Positions 1-5,397 are shown, counted from the stretch's first letter. The stretch is DNA of 6,437 bases from Candidatus Doudnabacteria bacterium (GCA_016205055.1 JACQJK010000108.1:1-6437); one strand, 5' to 3'. Made by a program: numbers and translations. The notes: generated by a model from the sequence alone, not told the origin.

Positions 1-83
1 GCCATTAAACGTCGTCGCTTATTCGGCTTTTTCGCTCGAAGTTTGTAAAAATTATCTCGAAAGCTTATTTTGCAAAAGGTCTT

Positions 84-767
84 ATGAAAAAAAGGAGTCG
101 AAGGTATCAAGCGGTAGTTAACGCTTTGGGTAAGCAGCAGAGTCATTCCATCACGGAAGCGATAGAGTTGGTGAAAAAACATTCGAAAGAAAAGTTCGAC
201 GCCAGCGTCGAAGTGCACATGCGCTTAGGCATTGATCCCAAGCAGACCGATCAATCGTTCCGCACCACTGTCAGGATGCCGCACGGTACCGGAAAAAAAT
301 TAAGAATCGCGGCGTTTGTCAGCCCGGCAAAAGAACACGAAGCAAAAGCCGCGGGAGCCGAATTGGTCGGGGGCGAGGAGCTTGTGAAATTGATTAAGCA
401 AACGGAGAAAGTCGATTTCGATATTGCGGTGGCCGAGCCGGCGATAATGAAGATGCTTGCCCCGATAGCAAAAATCTTGGGGACCAAAGGAAAGATGCCG
501 TCCCCGAAAACCGGCACGGTCACTTCCTCGATCGCAGAAACGATCGGTGACATTGCGGCAGGGCGGGTTGATTTGAAAAGCGACGAAAACGGGAATGTCC
601 ACCAAATCATAGGCAAGGTTTCTTTTGACCCTCAAAAACTGGTTGAGAATTTTGAAGCGCTTCTTGCGGGCGTACGCGCAGCCAAACCAAAAGGCGCGCA
701 GCAGGAATACATTAAGCAAATTACCGTCGCCTCGACTATGGGGCCGGGTTTGCGAATTGCGCTGTAA
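84..767 (+). CDS. rplA: 50S ribosomal protein L1
   Basis: L1 binds 23S rRNA and forms the mobile L1 stalk that helps release E-site tRNA. In many bacteria it also represses its own mRNA. The 227 residues match the usual length of about 230. The family signature is clear: GTKGKMPSPKTGTVT at residues 133-147. Other L1 landmarks are RLGIDPKQTDQ and MPHGTGK in the first third, and GKVSFDPQKLVENF and STMGPG near the C-terminus. The ATG at 84 is chosen because it gives the standard L1 N-terminus and has a weak AAGGT Shine-Dalgarno at 76-80. rplK, the usual upstream partner, is not recognisable in the 83 bases before it. dcd follows after 17 bases, not rplJ/rplL, so the usual ribosomal protein cluster is broken here. 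No autoregulatory L1 site was identified. Confidence 0.97.
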   Translation: MKKRSRRYQAVVNALGKQQSHSITEAIELVKKHSKEKFDASVEVHMRLGIDPKQTDQSFRTTVRMPHGTGKKLRIAAFVSPAKEHEAKAAGAELVGGEELVKLIKQTEKVDFDIAVAEPAIMKMLAPIAKILGTKGKMPSPKTGTVTSSIAETIGDIAAGRVDLKSDENGNVHQIIGKVSFDPQKLVENFEALLAGVRAAKPKGAQQEYIKQITVASTMGPGLRIAL

Positions 768-784
768 GCGTCTTGCTTTACCGC

Positions 785-1408
785 ATGATTCTATCAGACA
801 CAGACATTAAAAAGTCCCTGCGTTCGGGCCGAATCAAAATCGCGCCCGCTCCGGACTTGAAAGAACAGCTGGGCTCCTGCTCCATTGATTTTCATTTGGG
901 AAACCGATTCAGGGTTTTTAAGCACTCCAGTTACCCGTTCATTGACTTGCGGGGCCGGATCGATACCGCGCAGTTAATGAAGGAAATAGTCATTCCCAAA
1001 GGAGAGGCTTTCATTATGCAGTCGGGCGACTTCGCGCTGGCGTCAACCATAGAATCTTTAGAATTGGCTGATGACATTTTGGGCCGCATCGAGGGCCGCA
1101 GTTCCCTGGGCCGGCTGGGGATTATCGTGCACGGTACCGCGTCAATTTTTGACCCCGGCTGGATTGGCAGACCGACGATGGAGTTAGGGAACCTGGGGGT
1201 TATGCCGGTTGCGCTTTACCCGGGGATGCGCATATGCGCTTTTACTTTTGAAGAAGTTTCAAGCAAAGTTGAGGTACCTTACAACAAGAAACCAACGAAC
1301 AAGTACGCCGGTTCAAAAAGCCCGCTAGCCTCAAAAATAACTCAAGAGCTGGCCAGGCAGAAGGATAAGGGGAAAAGCCGTGAAAGTCAGGATAAAAAAA
1401 CTCGATAG
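785..1408 (+). CDS. dcd: dCTP deaminase
   Basis: Deaminates dCTP to dUTP, feeding dUMP and then dTTP synthesis; a cytosolic trimer of the dUTPase-like fold. The 207 residues fit the family (about 190-205). Visible landmarks are GSCSIDFHLGN near residue 30, the nucleotide-binding EGRSSLGRLG at 103-112, FDPGW with D123, and E133 in PTMELGN, which aligns with the catalytic glutamate. The C-terminal YNKKPTNKYAGSKSPLASKI matches the Dcd tail that closes over the nucleotide. The start is set at ATG 785 (MILSDTDI), the standard family N-terminus; an in-frame TTG at 773 would add four atypical residues. No Shine-Dalgarno is visible, so coupling to rplA 17 bases upstream is possible. The basic, lysine-rich tail overlaps dut. 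Because a separate dut follows directly, a single-function deaminase is more likely than a bifunctional DCD-DUT. Confidence 0.95.
   Translation: MILSDTDIKKSLRSGRIKIAPAPDLKEQLGSCSIDFHLGNRFRVFKHSSYPFIDLRGRIDTAQLMKEIVIPKGEAFIMQSGDFALASTIESLELADDILGRIEGRSSLGRLGIIVHGTASIFDPGWIGRPTMELGNLGVMPVALYPGMRICAFTFEEVSSKVEVPYNKKPTNKYAGSKSPLASKITQELARQKDKGKSRESQDKKTR
1367..1373 (+). promoter_or_regulatory. Shine-Dalgarno site for dut inside dcd
   Basis: AAGGGGA lies 6 bases before the GTG at 1380 and within the last codons of dcd. It supports that GTG as the true dut start and hence the 29-base overlap of the two genes. Confidence 0.7.
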
Positions 1409-1805
1409 GTCGGTGCAGCTGCCGCAATACGCAACAGCCGGCTCGGTGGCTTTTGATCTTGCAATTTCGCAATCGGCGCGGATAGAGCCGCGCCAAACCA
1501 GCATGCTCAAAACCGGTCTGGTCATTGAAGTGCCGGAAGGACACGCGCTCTTTTTGATTGCCCGCAGCAGTCTGGCTAAAAAAGGGCTGATTCTGCGCAA
1601 CAGCGTGGGCGTGATCGACCAGGATTACCACGGACCGAATGACGAATTGGGACTTTTGATTTACAATTTTACCGATTCAACGGTGGAAGTTAACGCCGGC
1701 GAGCGGCTTGCCCAGGGAGTGATTTTGCCGATTGTCAGGGCGGAGTGGGAAGAAACAGAATCGCTTTCCGATACGTCTCGCGGCGGTTTTGGGAGCACGG
1801 GATAA
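1380..1805 (+). CDS. dut: dUTP diphosphatase (dUTPase)
   Basis: Hydrolyses dUTP to dUMP and pyrophosphate, keeping uracil out of DNA and supplying dUMP to ThyX. It is a trimeric dUTPase of 141 residues, typical of the short bacterial form. All five family motifs are present in order: I, AGSVAFDL (about 20-27); II, ARSSLAKKG (61-69); III, GVIDQDYHG (77-85), with the catalytic aspartate D80 and the uracil-stacking Y83; IV, GERLAQ (107-112); V, the flexible P-loop-like tail RGGFGSTG (134-141) at the very C-terminus. Motif II has serine where many relatives have glycine. Translation starts at GTG with a good Shine-Dalgarno, overlapping dcd by 29 bases. The overlap couples production of the enzyme that makes dUTP to the enzyme that removes it. 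Confidence 0.97.
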   Translation: MKVRIKKLDRSVQLPQYATAGSVAFDLAISQSARIEPRQTSMLKTGLVIEVPEGHALFLIARSSLAKKGLILRNSVGVIDQDYHGPNDELGLLIYNFTDSTVEVNAGERLAQGVILPIVRAEWEETESLSDTSRGGFGSTG

Positions 1806-1807
1806 GA

Positions 1808-1845
1808 GTAGTATGTAGTATTTAGTATCGGGTATTAAGTATTAG
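1808..1845 (+). repeat. Low-complexity GTAT-type intergenic repeat
   Basis: About 38 bases between dut and the next gene consist of imperfect reiterations of (A)GTAT(T/G), with units such as AGTAGTAT, TTTAGTAT and TTAAGTATT. It does not look coding and contains no convincing promoter, although several TATTAA/TATTAG hexamers resemble -10 boxes. The distal AGGG (1844-1847) may serve as a weak ribosome-binding site for the ATG at 1856. Confidence 0.6.
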
Positions 1846-1855
1846 GGCATTTAAA

Positions 1856-2428
1856 ATGATCATCGGGCTTAGCGGGTCGTTCGCCGCCGGGAAAGATACC
1901 GTCGCAAGATATCTTGTAAAGCGCGGTTTTGTTTATCACTCCCTGTCCGACCTGTTGCGACAAGAATTGAAAGCGCGAGGAAAGCCCGTTACCCGGGAAA
2001 ATCTGGTTGAAGTTGGAAACGAGATCAGAGAAAAATTTGGAGCAGACGAGCTGGCCCGCCGGGTGTTAGAAAAGATTACACAAACTGGAGAAAAAAACTC
2101 CCTGTGCGTGAGCATCAGGAATCCCGAAGAAGTTGAGGTTTTAAAAAAAAACAGTCCCTTCACGTTGTGGTTTGTTGACGCTCCGGCTCAAATTCGTTAC
2201 AAGCGCGCTGCGAAAAGGTCGCGCACGGATGATAATTTTTCTTCTTTCTCCGATTTTTTGAAAAGGGAAGCAATGGAGAATTCGGCTAATCCCTACCACC
2301 AACAATTAAAAAGGATTGCTGAAATGGCCGACGCGGAGATAGTCAACGATAAAGGGATCGACGCTTTACTGAAAACCGTTGACGAGTTGCTGACCGAGCG
2401 CGAGCACAAGTTAAATGAGAGGTTATGA
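1856..2428 (+). CDS. UPF0200/AAA_18-like P-loop nucleotide kinase
   Basis: Predicted soluble P-loop kinase of 190 residues. The substrate is not established; candidates are a (deoxy)nucleoside monophosphate or dephospho-CoA. Walker A is GSFAAGKDT at residues 7-15, with Asp rather than Ser/Thr after the lysine, a pattern seen in GxxxxGKDT deoxynucleoside monophosphate kinases. Downstream are SDLLRQELKARG, the ENLVEVGNEIREKFGADELARR helix region (about 49-69), R88 in RNPEEVEVL, D108 in FVDAP, and a lid-like RSRTDD (to D126). This order closely resembles the UPF0200 family best known from archaea, which genomes often label dephospho-CoA kinase or AAA kinase. The stop overlaps the tmk start (ATGA), so the two are translationally coupled. 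That coupling, and placement among dcd, dut, tmk and thyX, favours a deoxynucleotide role by inference only. It is the one gene here ending in TGA. Confidence 0.72.
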   Translation: MIIGLSGSFAAGKDTVARYLVKRGFVYHSLSDLLRQELKARGKPVTRENLVEVGNEIREKFGADELARRVLEKITQTGEKNSLCVSIRNPEEVEVLKKNSPFTLWFVDAPAQIRYKRAAKRSRTDDNFSSFSDFLKREAMENSANPYHQQLKRIAEMADAEIVNDKGIDALLKTVDELLTEREHKLNERL

Positions 2429-3096
2429 GAGGGAAGCTTATCGTTATCGACGGCAGCGACGGGAGCGGAAAGGCCACCCAGATTGCGGTTTTGTCCAGGC
2501 GCTTGAGGCAATCCGGCTATAAGGTGGAAGTGGAGGATTTTCCGCGTTATGGAAAAAAGTCAGCCGGACCCGTCGAGGAGTACCTTAACGGGCTCTACGG
2601 CTCGGCAAAAAAGCTAGGCCCCTATATCCCTTCGATCTTTTATGCTGTGGACCGGTTCGCCGCCAGTGAAAGGATCAAAGCAAGTCTTCATAAGGGGTCA
2701 GTGGTACTTGCCAATCGTTACGTGAGCGCAAATATGGGTCATCAAGGAGGGAAAATACAAAGTCCCAAGAAACGGAACGAGTATTTTCGATGGGTTTACG
2801 ATTTAGAGTACCGGCTGTTTAAGTTACCCAAACCGGATTTAACTTTGATTTTGCACTTGCCCGCCTTCGCGGCGCAGAAATTAATTGATCGCAAGGGTCA
2901 TCGCGAATACGTTGGCGGTCAAAAAAGGGATTTGCACGAAAAAGACATTTCGCACCTTAAGGCGGCGGGACGGACGTATCTGGAAATAGGGAAAAAATTT
3001 CATTACCCCATTATTAACTGTTACGAGCACGGAAGGATTTTGTCACGCAAAGAGGTCGCCGAGTTAATCTGGACGAAAGTCAAACGGTTTTTGTAA
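2425..3096 (+). CDS. tmk: Thymidylate kinase (dTMP kinase)
   Basis: Phosphorylates dTMP to dTDP with ATP, the step after thymidylate synthase. The 223 residues are close to the usual 205-215. The P-loop is GSDGSGKATQ at 10-19. D76-R77-F78 in YAVDRFAAS is the conserved DR that contacts the nucleotide. The DRY-type motif appears as N97-R98-Y99 followed by SANMGHQGGK. The lid region is GGQKRDLHEKDISHLK. Two departures from the textbook sequence are Ala after the P-loop lysine (usually Thr or Ser) and Asn for Asp in the DRY motif. The rest of the architecture is intact, so I read it as a divergent functional subtype. Its ATG overlaps the preceding stop by 4 bases; GAGAGG at 2417-2422 is too close to the ATG to be ideal, so coupling is the likely start mechanism. 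Confidence 0.9.
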   Translation: MRGKLIVIDGSDGSGKATQIAVLSRRLRQSGYKVEVEDFPRYGKKSAGPVEEYLNGLYGSAKKLGPYIPSIFYAVDRFAASERIKASLHKGSVVLANRYVSANMGHQGGKIQSPKKRNEYFRWVYDLEYRLFKLPKPDLTLILHLPAFAAQKLIDRKGHREYVGGQKRDLHEKDISHLKAAGRTYLEIGKKFHYPIINCYEHGRILSRKEVAELIWTKVKRFL

Positions 3097-3122
3097 AGTT
3101 GCATTGTTTTTTTAAAAACCGT
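3084..3122 (+). repeat. 9-bp perfect inverted repeat across the tmk stop
   Basis: ACGGTTTTT (3084-3092) and AAAAACCGT (3114-3122) are perfect reverse complements separated by 21 bases that include a run of seven T. The left arm lies in the last tmk codons and the right arm in the tmk-thyX gap. It could fold as an mRNA hairpin at the 3' end of tmk. No T-run follows the right arm, so it is not a standard intrinsic terminator for the + strand. Confidence 0.5.
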
Positions 3123-3131
3123 GGGAGAAAC

Positions 3132-3137
3132 TAAGGA
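3132..3137 (+). promoter_or_regulatory. Shine-Dalgarno site for thyX
   Basis: TAAGGA ends 9 bases before the ATG at 3147. It supports that start and shows that thyX is translated independently of tmk. Confidence 0.6.
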
Positions 3138-3146
3138 AAGTTTGTC

Positions 3147-4781
3147 ATGTTTTCAGAGGCAGAAAAGGACCTATTAAAAAAATACGTCACGTCCGTTGAT
3201 GACGGTATTTTTGCCGTCAAAGGTATGGAGGGCATGGTCGGCGCGGCGTACGCCCGTTATTCCCGGGCGCGGGGCGGTTTCCGGGAAGTGCTCCTAAACG
3301 AGTTTATCAAAGAAGGGGAAATCGACCCCAAGCACGCCGATCAATTGATTGAACGGATTTTGGTGGCTTACGGCGATGATTCCGTGGGCGAGCTGGAGGG
3401 AGCGCACGTTTCTTTTGAAAATATTTCCATGCTGGCCACGAAAGAGATTGAGGATCGGCGGATCGGCGGCTCGCCGATTGAACAGTCCACTCGTTACGTG
3501 TTTTACGATATGAAAGACGACGCTGGGCACTGGCGATACTTGCGCGATCCCGGGTTTGCCGACGCGCAACTTGCCAAAGATTATCTGGCAACGATGGATT
3601 TTATTTTTGAAACTTATGCTTCTCTGGTGGAGCCCATGAAAAAGTATTTCGGCTCGCTCAAAACCATCGAAGACGCCGAGTACGATATCAACGGAGACGG
3701 CACAAAAGAAAAATTGCGGGATCTAATCGAGGAAAAAGACAAAAAGGCCTTTCGGATAACCTATAATTTTGACGTCAGAACGAAATCCTGCGACACTTTG
3801 CGCTGCTTGCTGCCGCTGTCAACCTTGACTAACTTGGGGATGTTCGGCAACGGCCGGTTTTATCAGCATCTAATTTCGCATCTTTTCACAAGCGCGATTG
3901 CCGAGGCCGGCGATATTGGAAAAAAGACTTTAATCGCAACCAGCGAAGTTATCCCCCAGTACGTGAGAAGAGCAAAAAGGAGCGATTATTTGGCATCTGT
4001 CAGAAGTGAAATGTTTGCCCTGGCCAGCGAGTTATTTGCTGCATCAGAACCGGAAATTCCGCAACAACTGCCGGCTATTCATCTGCTGGATGATCTGGAG
4101 GTTTTCGACGATCAGGTTGTTGCAGCGATGCTTTTCCCTTACCTGAATTTATCGTTAAGCAGCATTCGGCAAAGGGCAGGCAGGCTTGATCGCTCGGCAA
4201 AACAAAGAATTATTGACACCTATGTAAACAAGCGCACTAACCGCCGCGACAGACCGGGCAGGGCATTGGAAGAGGGTTATTCAAACACGTTTGAATTAGT
4301 GACCAATTGGGGCGTGTACAAGGATTTAATGAGGCATCGGATGAATACACAGCAAAGACAGCTTTTTACGACCAAACTCGGCTTTGATTTGCCGCTGGAA
4401 TTGAAAAAAGCCGGGTTTGAGTCCCAGGTGCTGGCCTGTGTTAAACGAGCGGATGCCTTGTTTGATCAAATCGCATCTTCCGATGCCCTCTTGGCGCAGT
4501 ACGCCGTGCTGCACGGACACTACGCGCGTTGGACGCTTTCCATGAATGATCGAGAGGCCATGCATATGCTGGAACTTCGCTCTACCCCGCAAGGACACCC
4601 GCAGTATCGCCGGGTTGTCCAAGAAATGCATCGCTTGATCAGCGCCCGCTCGCCCTGGCGAGGAGAGGCCATGAAATTTGCGGATTACAACGAATATTAT
4701 TGGTCACGCGCTGATTCCGAAGCAAGACAGCGAGTAGAAGAGCGAATACTGGAGGAAAAATTCACAAAAGAAATACAATAG
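3147..4781 (+). CDS. thyX: Double-domain FAD-dependent thymidylate synthase
   Basis: Flavin-dependent methylation of dUMP to dTMP using methylenetetrahydrofolate and NAD(P)H. At 544 residues it is about twice the usual ThyX (210-250) and reads as two ThyX-like halves. The N-terminal half carries RRIGGSPIEQSTRYV (104-118), a form of RHRxxSxNExSxRY that keeps the SxRY end but has R and I for the H-R of RHR. It continues with LRCLLPLSTLTN (218-229) and GRFYQHL (236-242). The C-terminal half carries LMRHRMNTQQRQLF (394-407), keeping RHR but losing SxRY, and ELRSTPQGHPQYR from 476, the usual LR-containing nucleotide-site segment. The halves thus look complementary. Canonical ThyX is a homotetramer with active sites between subunits, so a fused pseudo-dimer is a reasonable inference. 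It is last in the dcd-dut-kinase-tmk-thyX run; no thyA is present in this window. Confidence 0.9.
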   Translation: MFSEAEKDLLKKYVTSVDDGIFAVKGMEGMVGAAYARYSRARGGFREVLLNEFIKEGEIDPKHADQLIERILVAYGDDSVGELEGAHVSFENISMLATKEIEDRRIGGSPIEQSTRYVFYDMKDDAGHWRYLRDPGFADAQLAKDYLATMDFIFETYASLVEPMKKYFGSLKTIEDAEYDINGDGTKEKLRDLIEEKDKKAFRITYNFDVRTKSCDTLRCLLPLSTLTNLGMFGNGRFYQHLISHLFTSAIAEAGDIGKKTLIATSEVIPQYVRRAKRSDYLASVRSEMFALASELFAASEPEIPQQLPAIHLLDDLEVFDDQVVAAMLFPYLNLSLSSIRQRAGRLDRSAKQRIIDTYVNKRTNRRDRPGRALEEGYSNTFELVTNWGVYKDLMRHRMNTQQRQLFTTKLGFDLPLELKKAGFESQVLACVKRADALFDQIASSDALLAQYAVLHGHYARWTLSMNDREAMHMLELRSTPQGHPQYRRVVQEMHRLISARSPWRGEAMKFADYNEYYWSRADSEARQRVEERILEEKFTKEIQ

Positions 4782-4807
4782 CCCGTCGTTAAAGCGTTAG
4801 AACCTCT

Positions 4808-4846
4808 AAAGAGGTGATGGGGGATTTGAATACTTCCTCTTTTTTT
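4808..4846 (+). terminator. Candidate long-loop terminator after thyX
   Basis: AAAGAGG (4808-4814) can pair with CCTCTTT (4836-4842) over a 21-base loop, followed by TTTT. The same left arm can instead pair with ACCTCT at 4802-4807 immediately upstream in a perfect 6-bp hairpin (ACCTCT, AA, AGAGGT). The two folds exclude each other, an attenuator-like arrangement. The large loop makes this a weak terminator. Confidence 0.3.
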
Positions 4847-4891
4847 GACATACTGATTTTGGCTCTGACCGTTCTTCTTGCGTGGGTATGA
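4817..4891 (+). CDS. Possible 24-residue hydrophobic peptide
   Basis: An ATG at 4817 opens 24 codons ending in TGA at 4889-4891. After a polar start (MGDLNTSS) the peptide is one continuous hydrophobic stretch, FFDILILALTVLLAWV, long enough for a membrane helix. AAAGAGGTGA (4808-4817) matches the ideal ribosome-binding sequence at 9 of 10 positions, but it ends only 2 bases before the ATG, too close for efficient initiation. This site is also buried in the ACCTCT/AGAGGT hairpin. The stop overlaps the ATG of the next ORF as ATGA, the same coupling seen between the kinase gene and tmk. It could be a small membrane peptide, a regulatory leader, or chance: the T-rich stretch encoding it may only be part of a terminator. 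No family recognised. Confidence 0.25.
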   Translation: MGDLNTSSFFDILILALTVLLAWV

Positions 4892-5199
4892 GGAGGAAAA
4901 CCGATGAACTCACCGTTACCAAGCACCTGAAGATAAGCTATCGGATGAAATATACTTTGCAGGCGTTCGGATTCGCTGCGGGCAGGGGCATTGCGACCGA
5001 ATTTGTACATAACCTTGCCTTGATCCTCCCGGTTTGCCGCCAGGAAACTCGGCTCCACATTGTCCCGTTTGAGATTGACCAAGAACCCAAGATCTGGGAC
5101 GTGAAACCCAAAATCCTTCGCGCCGACTCGGAATTCGTTAGCCGGTTGGCTTGGCAACGCGGTTTGACCGAGGACGAGCAGATGCGCCAGCTTGTTTGA
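4888..5199 (+). CDS. Hypothetical protein, possibly broken by in-frame TGA
   Basis: I do not recognise this 103-residue product. No signal peptide or membrane segment is obvious. It is mixed alpha/beta in character, with the stretch LHIVPFEIDQEPKIWDVKPK in the middle and a charged end, GLTEDEQMRQLV. The start at ATG 4888 is favoured because it overlaps the preceding mini-ORF stop (ATGA); an in-frame GTG at 4882 is the alternative. No Shine-Dalgarno serves either: the strong AGGAGG at 4891-4896 lies downstream of both. After the TGA at 5197-5199 the same frame stays open for 37 more codons with protein-like sequence, so the intact gene may have run to TAA 5311-5313, about 141 residues. Third-position GC looks higher than in the neighbouring genes. 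The antisense frame is also open here, so coding status is moderate at best. Confidence 0.45.
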   Translation: MRRKTDELTVTKHLKISYRMKYTLQAFGFAAGRGIATEFVHNLALILPVCRQETRLHIVPFEIDQEPKIWDVKPKILRADSEFVSRLAWQRGLTEDEQMRQLV

Positions 5200-5313
5200 G
5201 CGGCGCTAGAATACGTTGCGAAGTTCAGCAGACCCAAGCATCCTCTGCAGGAGGAAAGGATACGGGAGCTGATCAGGCGGGATTTGGACGAGCGGTGGCA
5301 GTCAAACTATTAA
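5200..5313 (+). pseudogene. In-frame continuation of the hypothetical gene past TGA
   Basis: Directly after the TGA at 5197-5199 the same frame reads 37 codons to TAA 5311-5313. The product begins AALEYVAKFSRPKHPLQEE and is followed by a charged helix-like segment with RIRELIRRDLDERW. It has no ATG, GTG or TTG near its beginning, so it is unlikely to be a separate gene. Its TAA sits in the base of an intrinsic terminator, where a gene end would be expected. Readings in order of likelihood: C-terminal part of a gene broken by a nonsense mutation or base error; a UGA read-through product; chance open frame. Confidence 0.35.
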
Positions 5314-5334
5314 CCCGCCAGTGGACGGGTTTTT
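5312..5334 (+). terminator. Intrinsic terminator after hypothetical gene
   Basis: AACCCG (5312-5317) pairs with CGGGTT (5326-5331) around an 8-base loop, inside which CC and GG can pair further, and TTT follows (T5330-T5334 is a five-T run). It starts inside the TAA at 5311-5313 and separates the hypothetical ORF from prfB. Confidence 0.7.
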
Positions 5335-5397
5335 ATTCTCCTTCGCAGAATACCCCGTCCGCCCCTGGCTGATTTTGGAGGGCGAAGAAGGGCGGGT
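5313..5397 (+). other. GC-rich foldable intergenic segment
   Basis: Several exact complementary pairs nest in one 85-base stretch: ACCCGCC (5313-5319) with GGCGGGT (5391-5397); inside it GGACGGG (5323-5329) with CCCGTCC (5354-5360), and GCCC (5361-5364) with GGGC (5380-5383). Together they can form a three-way junction. Competing pairs are the terminator at 5312-5331, CTTCGC (5341-5346) with GCGAAG (5382-5387), and CCGCCC (5359-5364) with GGGCGG (5390-5395). It lies upstream of the predicted prfB promoter. It could be read-through mRNA structure, a small RNA end or chance pairing in C/G runs. It matches no RNA family that I recognise. Confidence 0.25.

Noticed and set aside
1..48. Open reading of 15 codons ending in TAA at 46-48, possibly the end of an upstream gene
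   Set aside because: The arginine- and phenylalanine-rich tail (AIKRRRLFGFFARSL) matches no family end I know, including L11, and is too short to support.
251..719. Antisense open frames within rplA
   Set aside because: They lie opposite a certain L1 gene, have no independent support, and their residues are low-information complements of it.
773..784. TTG at 773 as the dcd start
   Set aside because: It adds four residues (MLYR) absent from the family; ATG 785 gives the standard MILSD N-terminus. Neither start has a clear Shine-Dalgarno.
3684..3719. Calcium-loop-like DINGDG in ThyX (residues 180-185)
   Set aside because: Position 12 of the loop is Arg, not Asp or Glu, and there is no paired motif, so a dockerin or EF-hand is not supported; it is likely a surface insertion.
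4845..4850. Perfect TTGACA as a -35 box for the hypothetical ORF
   Set aside because: At 17 bases downstream the sequence is ACCGTT, and no TATAAT-like box lies at an acceptable spacing. The hexamer arises at the end of the T-run.
4789..5157. Antisense open frame of 122 codons opposite the hypothetical ORF
   Set aside because: It starts with TTG, has no Shine-Dalgarno, shares codon boundaries with the + frame (which commonly leaves antisense frames open), and matches no family. I keep some doubt because the + frame is also unproven.
5197..5199. Alternative genetic code with UGA as a sense codon
   Set aside because: RF2 is present, the kinase gene ends in TGA with a normal ATGA overlap, and no certain gene here contains an in-frame TGA other than the prfB site.
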